From: an uncultured Draconibacterium sp.
Lineage (GTDB): Bacteria > Bacteroidota > Bacteroidia > Bacteroidales > Prolixibacteraceae
Assembly: GCF_963677575.1 (NCBI RefSeq)
Contig: NZ_OY782038.1
Location: 4,839,501 to 4,903,500, forward strand
Length of the DNA stretch: 64,000 nt
Reading direction: 5' to 3'
Within the stretch, counting starts at the first letter, position 1; each line of letters starts with the position of its first letter. Below the pieces are notes generated by a model. That model was not told where the DNA came from, made no database searches, and was given only the letters and a program-made list of their open reading frames with translations. Position numbers and translations under genes: made by a program. Shown piece after piece: positions 42,437 through 51,323 of this stretch.

Positions 42437-42616
42437 TTATTCTTTCTGATTTTCCTGTTCAGTCAATTCGTTAAATCTGCTACAGTTTTTCCAGCCTTTC
42501 ATTCCACGGTTACAAAACACGTTTCTAAAAAGTGGCAAAGGCATATCCTTTGATTTCTCCTTTCCTTTGTAGAGCGGGCAGGTTTTTGCAAAATGACATC
42601 GGTATCCCAGGTTCAT
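42437..42616 (-). CDS. 59-residue Cys-rich protein in the abl operon
   Basis: This short gene lies between ablB (stop at 42618) and the winged-helix gene. The product starts MNLGYRCHFAKTCPLYKGKE and continues PLFRNVFCNRGMKGWKNC. Four cysteines in CHFAKTC and C-x9-C spacing suggest a bound metal (zinc or Fe-S). The frame is open from the ATG at 42616 to the TAA at 42437 and fits the operon with a 1-base gap upstream and 16 bases downstream. Codon use matches its neighbours. No function is known; it may serve as an accessory to the lysine 2,3-aminomutase or act in metal binding. Confidence 0.75.
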   Translation of the reverse strand: MNLGYRCHFAKTCPLYKGKEKSKDMPLPLFRNVFCNRGMKGWKNCSRFNELTEQENQKE

Positions 42617-42617
42617 A

Positions 42618-43460
42618 TCAAATGTGTTTATATAAAACGTTCATACTTTCTATTTTGCCGGCAATGTGCGTATTCTTAATTAGTGTACCCGAATACGTGT
42701 AGTTTAGTTTCAGAAAGGTTTTGTTCATTCCCAATGAATTTAACCGGGCAATGGTATACAAGGTTGTTATGCCCTGTTCTTTCATCGATTTTTCCATGGT
42801 ACTTAACAAAAGCAAAGCCAGGCTCCGGCCACGATGTTGAGGCAGGGTGGCAAAGTCTGTCATTTCTGCATTTTTGCCTTTTTCGTCAACTTCTGCAGAT
42901 GCTAAAGCAACTAGCAGTCCCTCTGCTTCAGCTCCAAAATATTGTGTACCATTCTGAATTGATTTAAGCACAAATCCCGGGTTGTAAATCGGAAACGGAT
43001 AAGTAACGAATACCTCGCGGTAAATTTCTGTTATTTGCTCGTAATCTTCTTTTTCCAGTTTTCTGATTTTAACTTCCGGAATCTCTATCGGCTTCGTTAA
43101 AGTTATCGAATCCTTATCTTGAAGCATTTTGTTTAAATCTACTAACCGGTCGGTTTCAATTTTCAATAATCGGTCCGAGCTCAGAAATTTCGATACAAAA
43201 AATGCTGTTTCCTTGTTGTTGTAAAATGCCGGTATTTGTGCCTCCGGTAAAAATCCGTTTGCTAAAAACAGCGGAGCCGCATATGCGGGAATTTTACAGA
43301 ATATTTTTGTGTAACCATTTTCTCTGGCCAACTTATTAATTTGTTGAATAATAGTGGATGGGCAATCCGTGCTATCTAATTTCATCAGATAAATACGCTT
43401 ATTTAATTGCCCGTGTTGAATTATGCTTCCGTTGCCAATTTTTTCAATTTTATCCTGCAT
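42618..43460 (-). CDS. ablB: Beta-lysine N-acetyltransferase
   Basis: The 280-residue protein has a C-terminal GNAT fold at ~130-280, with KLEKEDYEQITEIYREVFVT, the FGAEAEGLLVALASAEVDEK strand, the acetyl-CoA loop LPQHRGRSLALLLLSTMEKS and LNSLGMNKTFLKLNYTYSG. The N-terminal half fits the putative beta-lysine acetyltransferase family. It overlaps ablA by 11 bases. Together the two enzymes make N-epsilon-acetyl-beta-lysine, a compatible solute known from methanogens and some bacteria. The end product in this organism is inferred. Confidence 0.88.
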   Translation of the reverse strand: MQDKIEKIGNGSIIQHGQLNKRIYLMKLDSTDCPSTIIQQINKLARENGYTKIFCKIPAYAAPLFLANGFLPEAQIPAFYNNKETAFFVSKFLSSDRLLKIETDRLVDLNKMLQDKDSITLTKPIEIPEVKIRKLEKEDYEQITEIYREVFVTYPFPIYNPGFVLKSIQNGTQYFGAEAEGLLVALASAEVDEKGKNAEMTDFATLPQHRGRSLALLLLSTMEKSMKEQGITTLYTIARLNSLGMNKTFLKLNYTYSGTLIKNTHIAGKIESMNVLYKHI

Positions 43461-44784
43461 CTTCTTCTCTTCTTATCATTCGTTCGTTATCTTCCGGTAT
43501 CAAAGATATGGCATCATCGGTATCCGATAATAATTTTTCAATACCAATTGCATCGGTTTCGTCAACTTCTTCAATTTTCAGATCGAGGTTGCAATTTTCG
43601 CAGTCGCGGTCGCACATTTTCGGTTCGTAAGCGTCAGGTTCTTTATAAGTAGTAATAACTCCTTCGTAATTTCGCAGAACAACCTTGTTTGTCGACCATG
43701 AAATTAAATAGTTTGGCATTATCGGAATTTTACCGCCACCGCCGGGTGCATCAATTACATAAGTTGGGCGGGCAAAACCGCTGGTGTGTCCGATAAGGCT
43801 TTCCATAATTTCAATACCTTTTCCAATTGGGGTTCTGAAATGTGATAATCCCTCAGAAAGGTCGCATTGGTAAAGGTAGTATGGTCGAACCCTGTTCTGC
43901 ACAAGTTTATGAAGCAAGGATTTCATTATTCTCGGACAGTCGTTTACATCGGCTAGTAAAACCGACTGATTCCCCAATGGAAATCCGCCATCGGCAAGTT
44001 TGGCCAACGCTTCTTTTGATGAGGCGGTAATTTCTTTTGGATGATTAAAATGAGTATTTATCCAAAGTGGTTGGTATTTTTTTAATATCGATACCAGGTT
44101 GTCGGTAATACGGTAAGGTAAAACTACCGGCATTCTTGTTCCAATACGTACAATTTCAACATGAGGTATTTCGGTGATTTTTGACAATAACCAGTCTATT
44201 TTGCTATCGGGTAGCATAAACGGGTCGCCTCCCGATAATAAAACATCGCGTACATGCGGAGTGTTGGCAATATAGTCGATTCCCTCTTGCAATTGTTCTT
44301 TAGATGGAACATAGTCGATATCGCCAACTTTGCGTTTACGCGTGCAATGGCGGCAATACATCGAGCAAATATTACTTACATGAAATAATACGCGGTCGGG
44401 ATAACGGTGTGTAATGCCTTCAACCGGGCTGTCGCTGTCTTCCGATAGCGGGTCTTCCAATTCAGATTTTAATGTGGTAAGTTCTTCAATTCCTCCAAAC
44501 GATTGTTTAAAAACCGGGTCGTTTTTAAAATCTTGTTTGTTAATAAGCGAAAGGTAATAAGGCGTAATCGACAACGGGAATTTGTCGAATGTTTCTTCCA
44601 GTTTCTCCCGTTCTTCCTGTTCAAATTTAACGCCTAATAGTTCTTCAAACTTTTCCAATGTTTTTATGGAGTGCCGTAGCTGCCATCTCCAGTCTTTCCA
44701 TTTCGAAAGTTGTGCTTCTGTTTCAATTTTGTGGGCAATAGTCTGCTGTCTGTTATTATAAATCATACATATTTTTTTACTCAA
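43450..44784 (-). CDS. ablA: Lysine 2,3-aminomutase (radical SAM)
   Basis: The 444-residue enzyme moves the alpha-amino group of lysine to give beta-lysine. The radical SAM cluster motif CSMYCRHCTRKRKVG (~residues 138-152) is intact. The family phrases DVLLSGGDPFMLPDSKIDWL, RIGTRMPVVLPYRIT and INTHFNHPKEIT are present, as is the lysine/PLP-binding APGGGGKIPIMPNYLIS. The C terminus adds a cysteine cluster, CDRDCENCNL. The N terminus may start at MSKK (44784) or at MIYN six codons later. Overlap with ablB shows coupled translation. Confidence 0.93.
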   Translation of the reverse strand: MSKKICMIYNNRQQTIAHKIETEAQLSKWKDWRWQLRHSIKTLEKFEELLGVKFEQEEREKLEETFDKFPLSITPYYLSLINKQDFKNDPVFKQSFGGIEELTTLKSELEDPLSEDSDSPVEGITHRYPDRVLFHVSNICSMYCRHCTRKRKVGDIDYVPSKEQLQEGIDYIANTPHVRDVLLSGGDPFMLPDSKIDWLLSKITEIPHVEIVRIGTRMPVVLPYRITDNLVSILKKYQPLWINTHFNHPKEITASSKEALAKLADGGFPLGNQSVLLADVNDCPRIMKSLLHKLVQNRVRPYYLYQCDLSEGLSHFRTPIGKGIEIMESLIGHTSGFARPTYVIDAPGGGGKIPIMPNYLISWSTNKVVLRNYEGVITTYKEPDAYEPKMCDRDCENCNLDLKIEEVDETDAIGIEKLLSDTDDAISLIPEDNERMIRREEDAG

Positions 44785-44846
44785 AAATTAGTTTTTGAGC
44801 ATGTTATGAACTAAAGTGATAAAATCAATATCTCCATCGAACTGCA

Positions 44847-45224
44847 TTAGTTTGGAATGTACATCAAACGGATATTAAGAATGTCGTTCTCAACAATTAC
44901 TTTTTCTGCTGCACTAAGGTTGGGTTCGGGGACGATAATGTGAAGTTTTCCGTGTCGTTCTTTTGTGAAATGCGCGAAAAAGTTCCATTTTTCTGTATTG
45001 ATATTATTGTTTAGCTGGATTTCGTAAATGTTCGTTTCACCGTTTTTTTCGGTGGTAATAATATCAGGAGTAAAACCATTATCGGCCGATTGCGTTGTAA
45101 TAGGTGACGACGGGGTATAATTTTTAAGTACCCCGGTTTGTAACCACATTTCGTAGGTCTGTTCTTCCAACTGGGGAACAATTGATTTTGCTACCTGTTT
45201 TTTTGTTAAAGAAGTTATGTTCAT
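44847..45224 (-). CDS. Small protein of unknown function, possibly PD-(D/E)xK-like
   Basis: The 125-residue cytoplasmic protein starts MNITSLTKKQVAKSIVPQLE. TPDIITTEKNGETNIYEIQL (~residues 52-71) has the D...E-x-Q spacing of a PD-(D/E)xK nuclease-like core, and a HGKLHIIVPEP strand follows. The resemblance is weak. It lies 62 bases upstream of ablA on the same strand, so it may share its promoter or only be a neighbour. Confidence 0.65.
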   Translation of the reverse strand: MNITSLTKKQVAKSIVPQLEEQTYEMWLQTGVLKNYTPSSPITTQSADNGFTPDIITTEKNGETNIYEIQLNNNINTEKWNFFAHFTKERHGKLHIIVPEPNLSAAEKVIVENDILNIRLMYIPN

Positions 45225-45350
45225 TCTTAAAGATAGTTTCTATGCGAACAAAATTACAAAAAAAAGCCGGCATGCAAATTCGTACAGGGTTTAAATTCAT
45301 TGTTAATAATGAATTTACATATATGGGATGTAACTTACTGCGGATAATAA

Positions 45351-45358
45351 TATATTTG
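45351..45358 (+). promoter_or_regulatory. -7 promoter box upstream of the trehalose gene
   Basis: TATATTTG fits TAnnTTTG, 35 bases before the ATG. No good TTG is seen at the ideal spacing. Confidence 0.5.
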
Positions 45359-45393
45359 TAAATCAGAAATAATTTCTATAGAAATAATAGACT

Positions 45394-47598
45394 ATGAGTA
45401 GATTAATAATAGCCTCAAACAGGTTACCTGTGATGATAAACAGAAGCGCAGACGGAATGACTATAACTCCTAGCGCAGGCGGTTTGGCAACAGGTTTAAA
45501 ATCATATCACAAAGACAGCGACAGCATATGGATTGGCTGGCCGGGCCTAATGCCCGAAACAAAAAAGGAGGAAGAGGAGGTAACCGGTTTACTGGAAACC
45601 GAACAGTGCCTGCCCGTATTTTTAAACGAAGAACTGATTAGTAATTATTACGACGGATTTAGTAATGCAACGCTTTGGCCGCTGTTTCACTACTTTGCCG
45701 AATTTACCGAGTTTAACGAATCGTACTGGGAGTCGTACTGCAAAGTAAACGAGATGTTTGCCGATGCCATTATTGAAAATGCAGAAGAAGGCGACGTGGT
45801 TTGGGTACACGATTATCAATTGCTGCTTTTGCCCAACATTCTTCGCGAAAGGCGCCCCGATTTAACCATCGGATTCTTTTTGCACATTCCGTTTCCATCG
45901 TACGAGTTAATACGTATACTCCCATGGCGCGAACAAATTGTGAATGGATTACTGGGAGCCGATCTGATTGGATTCCACACTTACGATTATGCACGACATT
46001 TTATTAGTTCGGTGAAGCGTTTGTTGGGTTACGATGTCGATTTTAACCAGATAAAACTGGAAAACCGCCATGTAATGATCGACGTATTTCCGATGGGAAT
46101 TGATTACGAGAAATTTGAATCGCATGCGCAGGAAATACAGAGTAAACCTATTCAGGATCGTTCGAAAGAACATCAGGATATCGACCGGTTTTTATTAAGT
46201 ATGCCAAACCGCAAATTGGTGCTTTCTATCGACCGTTTGGATTATACCAAAGGTATTCCGCAGCGGTTAAATGCATTCCGCGAATTTTTGGAGAAACACC
46301 CCGATTACCGCGAAAAAGTTTCGTTGATTATGCTTACGGTTCCATCGCGAACAGATGTGGAGCAGTATCAAAATCTGAAAAACGAGATTGATGTGCTGGT
46401 TGGTAATATTAATGGAGAATTCGGAACATTGAACTGGAACCCGGTAATATATTTCTATCGATCGGTTCCGTTCGAAAACCTGATCGAATTGTACAGCTCT
46501 GCCGACGTGGCTTTATTAACACCACTCCGAGATGGAATGAACCTGGTGGCCAAAGAATATATTGCATCAAAAGTAAACAAAAAAGGTGTTCTTATTCTGA
46601 GTGAAATGGCGGGTGCATCTAAAGAGCTTGGAGAAGCCATTTCTGTTAACCCAAATAATATTCCCGATACAGCCGACGCAATTTATAGGGCACTTATCAA
46701 ACCCGATGGTGAAAGGGAGAAAGCTATATCGGCTATGCAACAGCGTATAAAACGTTACGATATTCATAAGTGGGCATCGGAGTTTATGAAAGCGCTACAC
46801 AATACTATTGAAAAAAAATCGGAGCATCATGCACGTAAAATTACAGCCAGAATAAAAAATAAGATCTTTTCGGATTACAGCGAAAAGAAATCGAAAGTGT
46901 TGTTTTTGGATTACGATGGTACTTTGCAGCGTTTCTTTGACAATCCGCAGGCGGCTAAACCAGATGAGGAATTGTATAAATTGCTCGATAAAATGGCAGC
47001 CGAAAAAAATACCAAGCTAACATTGGTAAGTGGGCGCGACAGAGAGACTTTTGAACGCTGGTTTGGGAACAGAAAATACAATTTAATTGCCGAACACGGT
47101 GCCTGGTTAAAAGCGCAGGGTAAAGGATGGGTAGAACGAAAACCCGTTCATACGGAATGGAAGGAGAGCATTTTGCCCGTTCTTGAATCGTATGTCGACC
47201 GCACACCGGGAAGTTTGATTGAAGAAAAAACCTATTCGTTGGTTTGGCATTACCGCAAAGCCGATATCGAATTAGGCGTGTTGCGTGCCCTCGAATTAGT
47301 ACACGATATTTCAAACCTGATCTTTAACCAGGATCTGGAAATACTGGAAGGCAAAAAAGTTGTGGAAATTAAAGTTTCGGGAATTAATAAAGGAACTGCA
47401 GCAACTGAATTTTTACATACACATCCTGCTGATTTTGTGTTGGCAATGGGCGACGACTGGACTGATGAATTCCTGTTTAAAGAGTTACCCGAAGAGGCGC
47501 ATACAATAAAAGTAGGTACCGAAAATTCGGCTGCAAAATATTTTGTAAGCAACTACAAAGAGGTGCGAGGTTTTTTGACTGATCTTGTAAAATCATAG
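45394..47598 (+). CDS. Bifunctional trehalose-6-phosphate synthase / phosphatase
   Basis: The 734-residue fusion carries a GT20 synthase at ~1-475 (RLIIASNRLPVMI, the SAGGLATGLKSYHKDSD region, WVHDYQLLLLPNILRERRPD, GFHTYDYARHFISSVKRLLG and TPLRDGMNLVAKEYIASK). A HAD-family trehalose-6-phosphate phosphatase follows at ~500-734 (VLFLDYDGTLQRF with the nucleophile aspartate, TLVSGRDRETFE, LAMGDDWTDE). It makes trehalose from UDP-glucose and glucose 6-phosphate in the cytoplasm. The next gene, 64 bases away, is a GH15-type hydrolase. Confidence 0.94.
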   Translation: MSRLIIASNRLPVMINRSADGMTITPSAGGLATGLKSYHKDSDSIWIGWPGLMPETKKEEEEVTGLLETEQCLPVFLNEELISNYYDGFSNATLWPLFHYFAEFTEFNESYWESYCKVNEMFADAIIENAEEGDVVWVHDYQLLLLPNILRERRPDLTIGFFLHIPFPSYELIRILPWREQIVNGLLGADLIGFHTYDYARHFISSVKRLLGYDVDFNQIKLENRHVMIDVFPMGIDYEKFESHAQEIQSKPIQDRSKEHQDIDRFLLSMPNRKLVLSIDRLDYTKGIPQRLNAFREFLEKHPDYREKVSLIMLTVPSRTDVEQYQNLKNEIDVLVGNINGEFGTLNWNPVIYFYRSVPFENLIELYSSADVALLTPLRDGMNLVAKEYIASKVNKKGVLILSEMAGASKELGEAISVNPNNIPDTADAIYRALIKPDGEREKAISAMQQRIKRYDIHKWASEFMKALHNTIEKKSEHHARKITARIKNKIFSDYSEKKSKVLFLDYDGTLQRFFDNPQAAKPDEELYKLLDKMAAEKNTKLTLVSGRDRETFERWFGNRKYNLIAEHGAWLKAQGKGWVERKPVHTEWKESILPVLESYVDRTPGSLIEEKTYSLVWHYRKADIELGVLRALELVHDISNLIFNQDLEILEGKKVVEIKVSGINKGTAATEFLHTHPADFVLAMGDDWTDEFLFKELPEEAHTIKVGTENSAAKYFVSNYKEVRGFLTDLVKS

Positions 47599-47662
47599 TT
47601 AAAAATACCTTCGTTAAAAAGCTTTCTGTTAATACTAATTCAAAAATCATTAGGTTGCGGCC

Positions 47663-49468
47663 ATGGATAATTTGAACTACTCGATAATCGGAAATTGCAA
47701 AAGTGCTGCATTAATTTCCGACAAGGGATCGATTGATTGGTGTTGTTTGCCCGATTTTAATTCATCGTCGGTGTTTGCAAAGATACTCGACGAAAATAAA
47801 GGCGGGAGCATGGAGTTCCTGATAGACGACAGTTACGAGATAAGGCAGTCGTACATCAGAACAACAAACATTGTTTCTACATTTTTTCAGAATGAAGATT
47901 CGTGTTTTGAGGTGGTTGATTTTATGCCGCGTTATAAAACAAACGAGTTCGGATACTTTACTCCGCCCGATATTGTTCGGTATATTAAGTATAAATGGGG
48001 AAAACCAAAATTCAGGATTAGGTATAATCCAAAGGTGGAGTATGCCCGGTTTAATACAAAAACAATTGCCGACGAGGAATACATTAAATGTTACACCACC
48101 GAAGGCGATTACGACTCGTTGTATTTGTATACCGATCTCGACAAAGAAGATATTTTGCAGGAAAACGAAATTACCTTAACCGATAATGCGTTTATCCTTA
48201 TTTCGTACGATCAGAAACTGCTGAACCAAACACTCGACAGGCAGTATCTTAAACTTCAGAAAACAAAAGTTTACTGGTTGGAATGGGCCAATAAGCTAAC
48301 GTCGTTTAAAAAATATAACAACGAAATTGTTAGAAGTGCGCTTGTTTTGAAGCTGTTGAGTTACGATAAATCGGGAGCCGTTTTGGCGGCCGCTACAACT
48401 TCTCTGCCCGAAACAATTGGTGAAGAGCGGAACTGGGATTATCGTTTTTGTTGGATCCGCGATGCGTCGATGGTAATAAAGGTAATGTCGGGCCTGGGGC
48501 ATTTAAATACCGTAAAACGTTTCATGAAGTTTATTATCGATATTATTCCGGATAAGGATGAAAAGATCCAGATCATGTACGGAATAAATCGTGAGAAAGT
48601 GCTTGAAGAGGAAACGCTGGACCATTTAAGCGGTTATAAGAATTCATATCCTGTTCGTGTTGGAAATGCGGCCTATATTCAAAAGCAGAATGATATTTAC
48701 GGAATTCTGATGGACGTTATTTACCAACAGTTTACCGAATTTAAAATTTCGCTTGAAGACAGTGAGTCGCTGTGGACAATTGTGCGTAGCATTGTTAAAA
48801 CAGTAGCAAATAACTGGACCAAGCCGGATAAAGGGATTTGGGAGATCAGAACAGATGACCGACATTTTACATTCTCGAAAGTGTTGTGCTGGGTAGCCAT
48901 CGACAGGGCCATAAAAATTGCCGGATTTATTCACAAAGAAAGATATGTGGAAGAATGGCAGCCACTGGCCGATACCATAAAAGAAGACATTTTTGAAAAT
49001 GCCTGGAACGAAGAAGTTGGCGCATTTACGCAGTCGTATGGATCGAAAGATCTCGATGCTGCAACGCTGTTGATGCAATCGTACGGTTTTATCGATGGAA
49101 AAGACGAGCGTTTTGTAAAAACTGTTTTGGCCACCGAACGAGATCTTTGCGAAGATGGATTGATGTACCGCTATAAAAATGAAGATGATTTTGGTTTGCC
49201 GACTTCGTCTTTTACAATCTGTACTTTCTGGCTCATTAATTCGTTATACGCCATTGGTCAGCGAAAAAGGGCAAAGAAATTGTTCGATCAGTTGTTATCA
49301 TACAGTAATCATGTGGGACTTTTTAGCGAAGATATCGATTTTAAAACCAAACGTTTGCTGGGAAATTTTCCGCAAGCTTATTCGCATTTGGCCTTAATCG
49401 AAACGGCTATAAACTTCTCGAAAGGAGAGACTACTGAGGACGAACAAATCCTGGATGCGATTCACTAA
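47663..49468 (+). CDS. GH15-family glucoamylase/trehalase-like protein
   Basis: The 601-residue protein starts NYSIIGNCKSAALISDKGSI and DWCCLPDFNSSSVFAKILDE, the N-terminal beta-sandwich typical of bacterial GH15. The (alpha/alpha)6 barrel follows, with GEERNWDYRFCWIRDASMVI near residues 255-274. C-terminal landmarks are LPTSSFTICTFWLINSLYAI and LLGNFPQAYSHLALIETAIN. There is no signal peptide, so it is cytoplasmic. Close relatives next to trehalose genes hydrolyse trehalose or small alpha-glucans. Together with the preceding fusion enzyme it would balance the trehalose pool. Confidence 0.88.
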   Translation: MDNLNYSIIGNCKSAALISDKGSIDWCCLPDFNSSSVFAKILDENKGGSMEFLIDDSYEIRQSYIRTTNIVSTFFQNEDSCFEVVDFMPRYKTNEFGYFTPPDIVRYIKYKWGKPKFRIRYNPKVEYARFNTKTIADEEYIKCYTTEGDYDSLYLYTDLDKEDILQENEITLTDNAFILISYDQKLLNQTLDRQYLKLQKTKVYWLEWANKLTSFKKYNNEIVRSALVLKLLSYDKSGAVLAAATTSLPETIGEERNWDYRFCWIRDASMVIKVMSGLGHLNTVKRFMKFIIDIIPDKDEKIQIMYGINREKVLEEETLDHLSGYKNSYPVRVGNAAYIQKQNDIYGILMDVIYQQFTEFKISLEDSESLWTIVRSIVKTVANNWTKPDKGIWEIRTDDRHFTFSKVLCWVAIDRAIKIAGFIHKERYVEEWQPLADTIKEDIFENAWNEEVGAFTQSYGSKDLDAATLLMQSYGFIDGKDERFVKTVLATERDLCEDGLMYRYKNEDDFGLPTSSFTICTFWLINSLYAIGQRKRAKKLFDQLLSYSNHVGLFSEDIDFKTKRLLGNFPQAYSHLALIETAINFSKGETTEDEQILDAIH

Positions 49469-49490
49469 AGTTAATTGCTTGATGTTGAAA

Positions 49491-49970
49491 TTATTGTTCG
49501 CCAAGGTCCGAATCGAGTGTGATTAACGGCGAAGCTTCAACTTTTTCAATATCAAGTATTTTTACCAGCGTGTTCAGTCCGGCTTCAACAATCTCTAATT
49601 CCTTGTCGCTAAGCTGCAAGAGTTTTTCCGATAATTGTTCGTGCAATAAGGATGGCATTGTGCTCAACAGTTGATCGCCGGCCGAAGTAAGAGCAATATT
49701 CACAACGCGTTTATCACCCGATTTGGGAAGACGGGCAAGATATCCTTTCTTTTCCAGGCGGTTAATAATACCGCTAACTGTACTCGGATTCAGGTTTAGA
49801 AATTTGCGTAACTCACCTTGCGTAGTCTGATAATTATTCGATTCGCTCAAAAAGTTTAAACAAAGAACTTGCGGAATACTTACACCGTGTTCTTTCTGAA
49901 TTTTCTTTGACTCGATGTCTACCGAGCGAACTATCTTTCGGATTTTGATTAAAATATCTCGTGTTTCCAT
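49491..49970 (-). CDS. MarR-family transcriptional regulator
   Basis: The 159-residue protein has the MarR winged helix: QGELRKFLNLNPSTVSGIIN as the recognition helix-turn-helix and the wing RLEKKGYLARLPKSGDKRVV, followed by dimerising helices. It is transcribed divergently from dinB across a 135-base A/T-rich region and convergently to the GH15 gene, 22 bases away. Target genes are unknown. Confidence 0.9.
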   Translation of the reverse strand: METRDILIKIRKIVRSVDIESKKIQKEHGVSIPQVLCLNFLSESNNYQTTQGELRKFLNLNPSTVSGIINRLEKKGYLARLPKSGDKRVVNIALTSAGDQLLSTMPSLLHEQLSEKLLQLSDKELEIVEAGLNTLVKILDIEKVEASPLITLDSDLGEQ

Positions 49971-50105
49971 TCCTTCCGGTACAAAATTTTTGCTAATATA
50001 TTAAGAAATAATTAGAGCCGCTATGTCGTGGAATAATGAATAAATAATTAAAGATCTAATTAATTCCACGACTTCGTTATTTTCGCATCGTATCAGGGAG
50101 ACAAA

Positions 50106-51188
50106 ATGGCAACAGCAAAAAGTCGAAAAATAATACATGTTGATATGGATGCATTTTTTGCGTCGGTAGAGCAGTTGGATAATCCAGAACTGCGTGGAAA
50201 GCCTATTGCTGTTGGCGGGACAAGCGACAGAGGAGTTGTTGCCGCGGCCAGTTACGAAGCCCGAAAATACGGTGTACGATCGGCCATGTCGTCGAAAGTG
50301 GCAAAACGCAGATGTCCGAACCTGATTTTTGTGAAACATCGTTTTGAGCGATACAAAGAAATATCTGCGCAAGTACGAAGTATTTTTCTGGAGTACACCG
50401 ATTTGGTTGAACCGCTGTCGCTCGATGAGGCTTATCTCGATGTAACATATGCGAAAAAGGGCTTGCCTTCTGCAACATTGATTGCCAAAGAAATCCGCCA
50501 GCGCATTTTGGAAGAAACGGGGTTAACAGCGTCGGCAGGAGTTTCGTACAACAAGTTTCTGGCAAAGGTGGCTTCCGATATCAATAAACCCAACGGAATG
50601 TTTGTAGTAACTCCCGATAAGGCGCAGGATTTTATTGACCAGCTGGAGATCCGGAAGTTTTTTGGAATTGGAAAAGTAACGGCAAAAAAGCTCAACGATA
50701 TTGGTGTAAGATATGGGCGCGATCTGAAATTGATCGACAGGTTGGAGCTCACCCGAATGTTTGGAAAAGCAGGTAATTATTACTACGATATCTGCCGTGG
50801 TATCGATAATCGCGAGGTTAAGCCATCGCGCGAACGGAAATCGGTTGGTGCCGAAAATACCTTTCTGAAGGATTTGTTCTTAGAGGATGAACTGAAAAAG
50901 GAACTTTTGGTAATTGCAGAGAAAGTTTGGGAGCGGGCCGACCGATCGGATGTAAAAGCCAAAACGGTGACCTTGAAATTTAAATATGCCGATTTTGAGC
51001 AGCATACCCGAAGTAAAACGATTGAGCCATTCATTAATACAAAAGAACGATTTATTACCGAAAGCCTGAAGTTGATGAAATCGGAAGGTGGATTTGTAAA
51101 AGGAATCCGCTTGCTGGGACTTACGCTCTCCAATTTTTTGCACGAGCAAGAGGGCGAAATTGGAGTTCAGCTGGTAATTGAATTTTGA
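50106..51188 (+). CDS. dinB: DNA polymerase IV (Y family)
   Basis: The 360-residue translesion polymerase has the metal-binding HVDMDAFFASVEQLDNP (residues ~11-27), the palm motif PLSLDEAYLDVT (~103-114) with the D-E pair, ASAGVSYNKFLAKVASDINK and FGIGKVTAKKLNDIGV, and a little-finger domain near the end. There is no obvious C-terminal beta-clamp motif other than the region near residue 350. The ATG follows an A-rich leader, and the start at 50106 gives the normal N terminus. Confidence 0.95.
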   Translation: MATAKSRKIIHVDMDAFFASVEQLDNPELRGKPIAVGGTSDRGVVAAASYEARKYGVRSAMSSKVAKRRCPNLIFVKHRFERYKEISAQVRSIFLEYTDLVEPLSLDEAYLDVTYAKKGLPSATLIAKEIRQRILEETGLTASAGVSYNKFLAKVASDINKPNGMFVVTPDKAQDFIDQLEIRKFFGIGKVTAKKLNDIGVRYGRDLKLIDRLELTRMFGKAGNYYYDICRGIDNREVKPSRERKSVGAENTFLKDLFLEDELKKELLVIAEKVWERADRSDVKAKTVTLKFKYADFEQHTRSKTIEPFINTKERFITESLKLMKSEGGFVKGIRLLGLTLSNFLHEQEGEIGVQLVIEF

Positions 51189-51323
51189 TAAGGTATGAAG
51201 AAAAACTGTTTGTTGAATTACATTATTTCCTCGAACTCTCGTATCTTTCCAATGAATTAATAACAATGCAGATCGATAGGAAAGAAAAATTCCCAGTTCG
51301 GTCTGTTGACCTTAAATTTCATC

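Noticed and set aside
50040..50075. MarR operator between marR and dinB
   Set aside because: The A/T-rich stretch around AGATCT looks palindromic at first, but its arms do not match beyond the central six bases.
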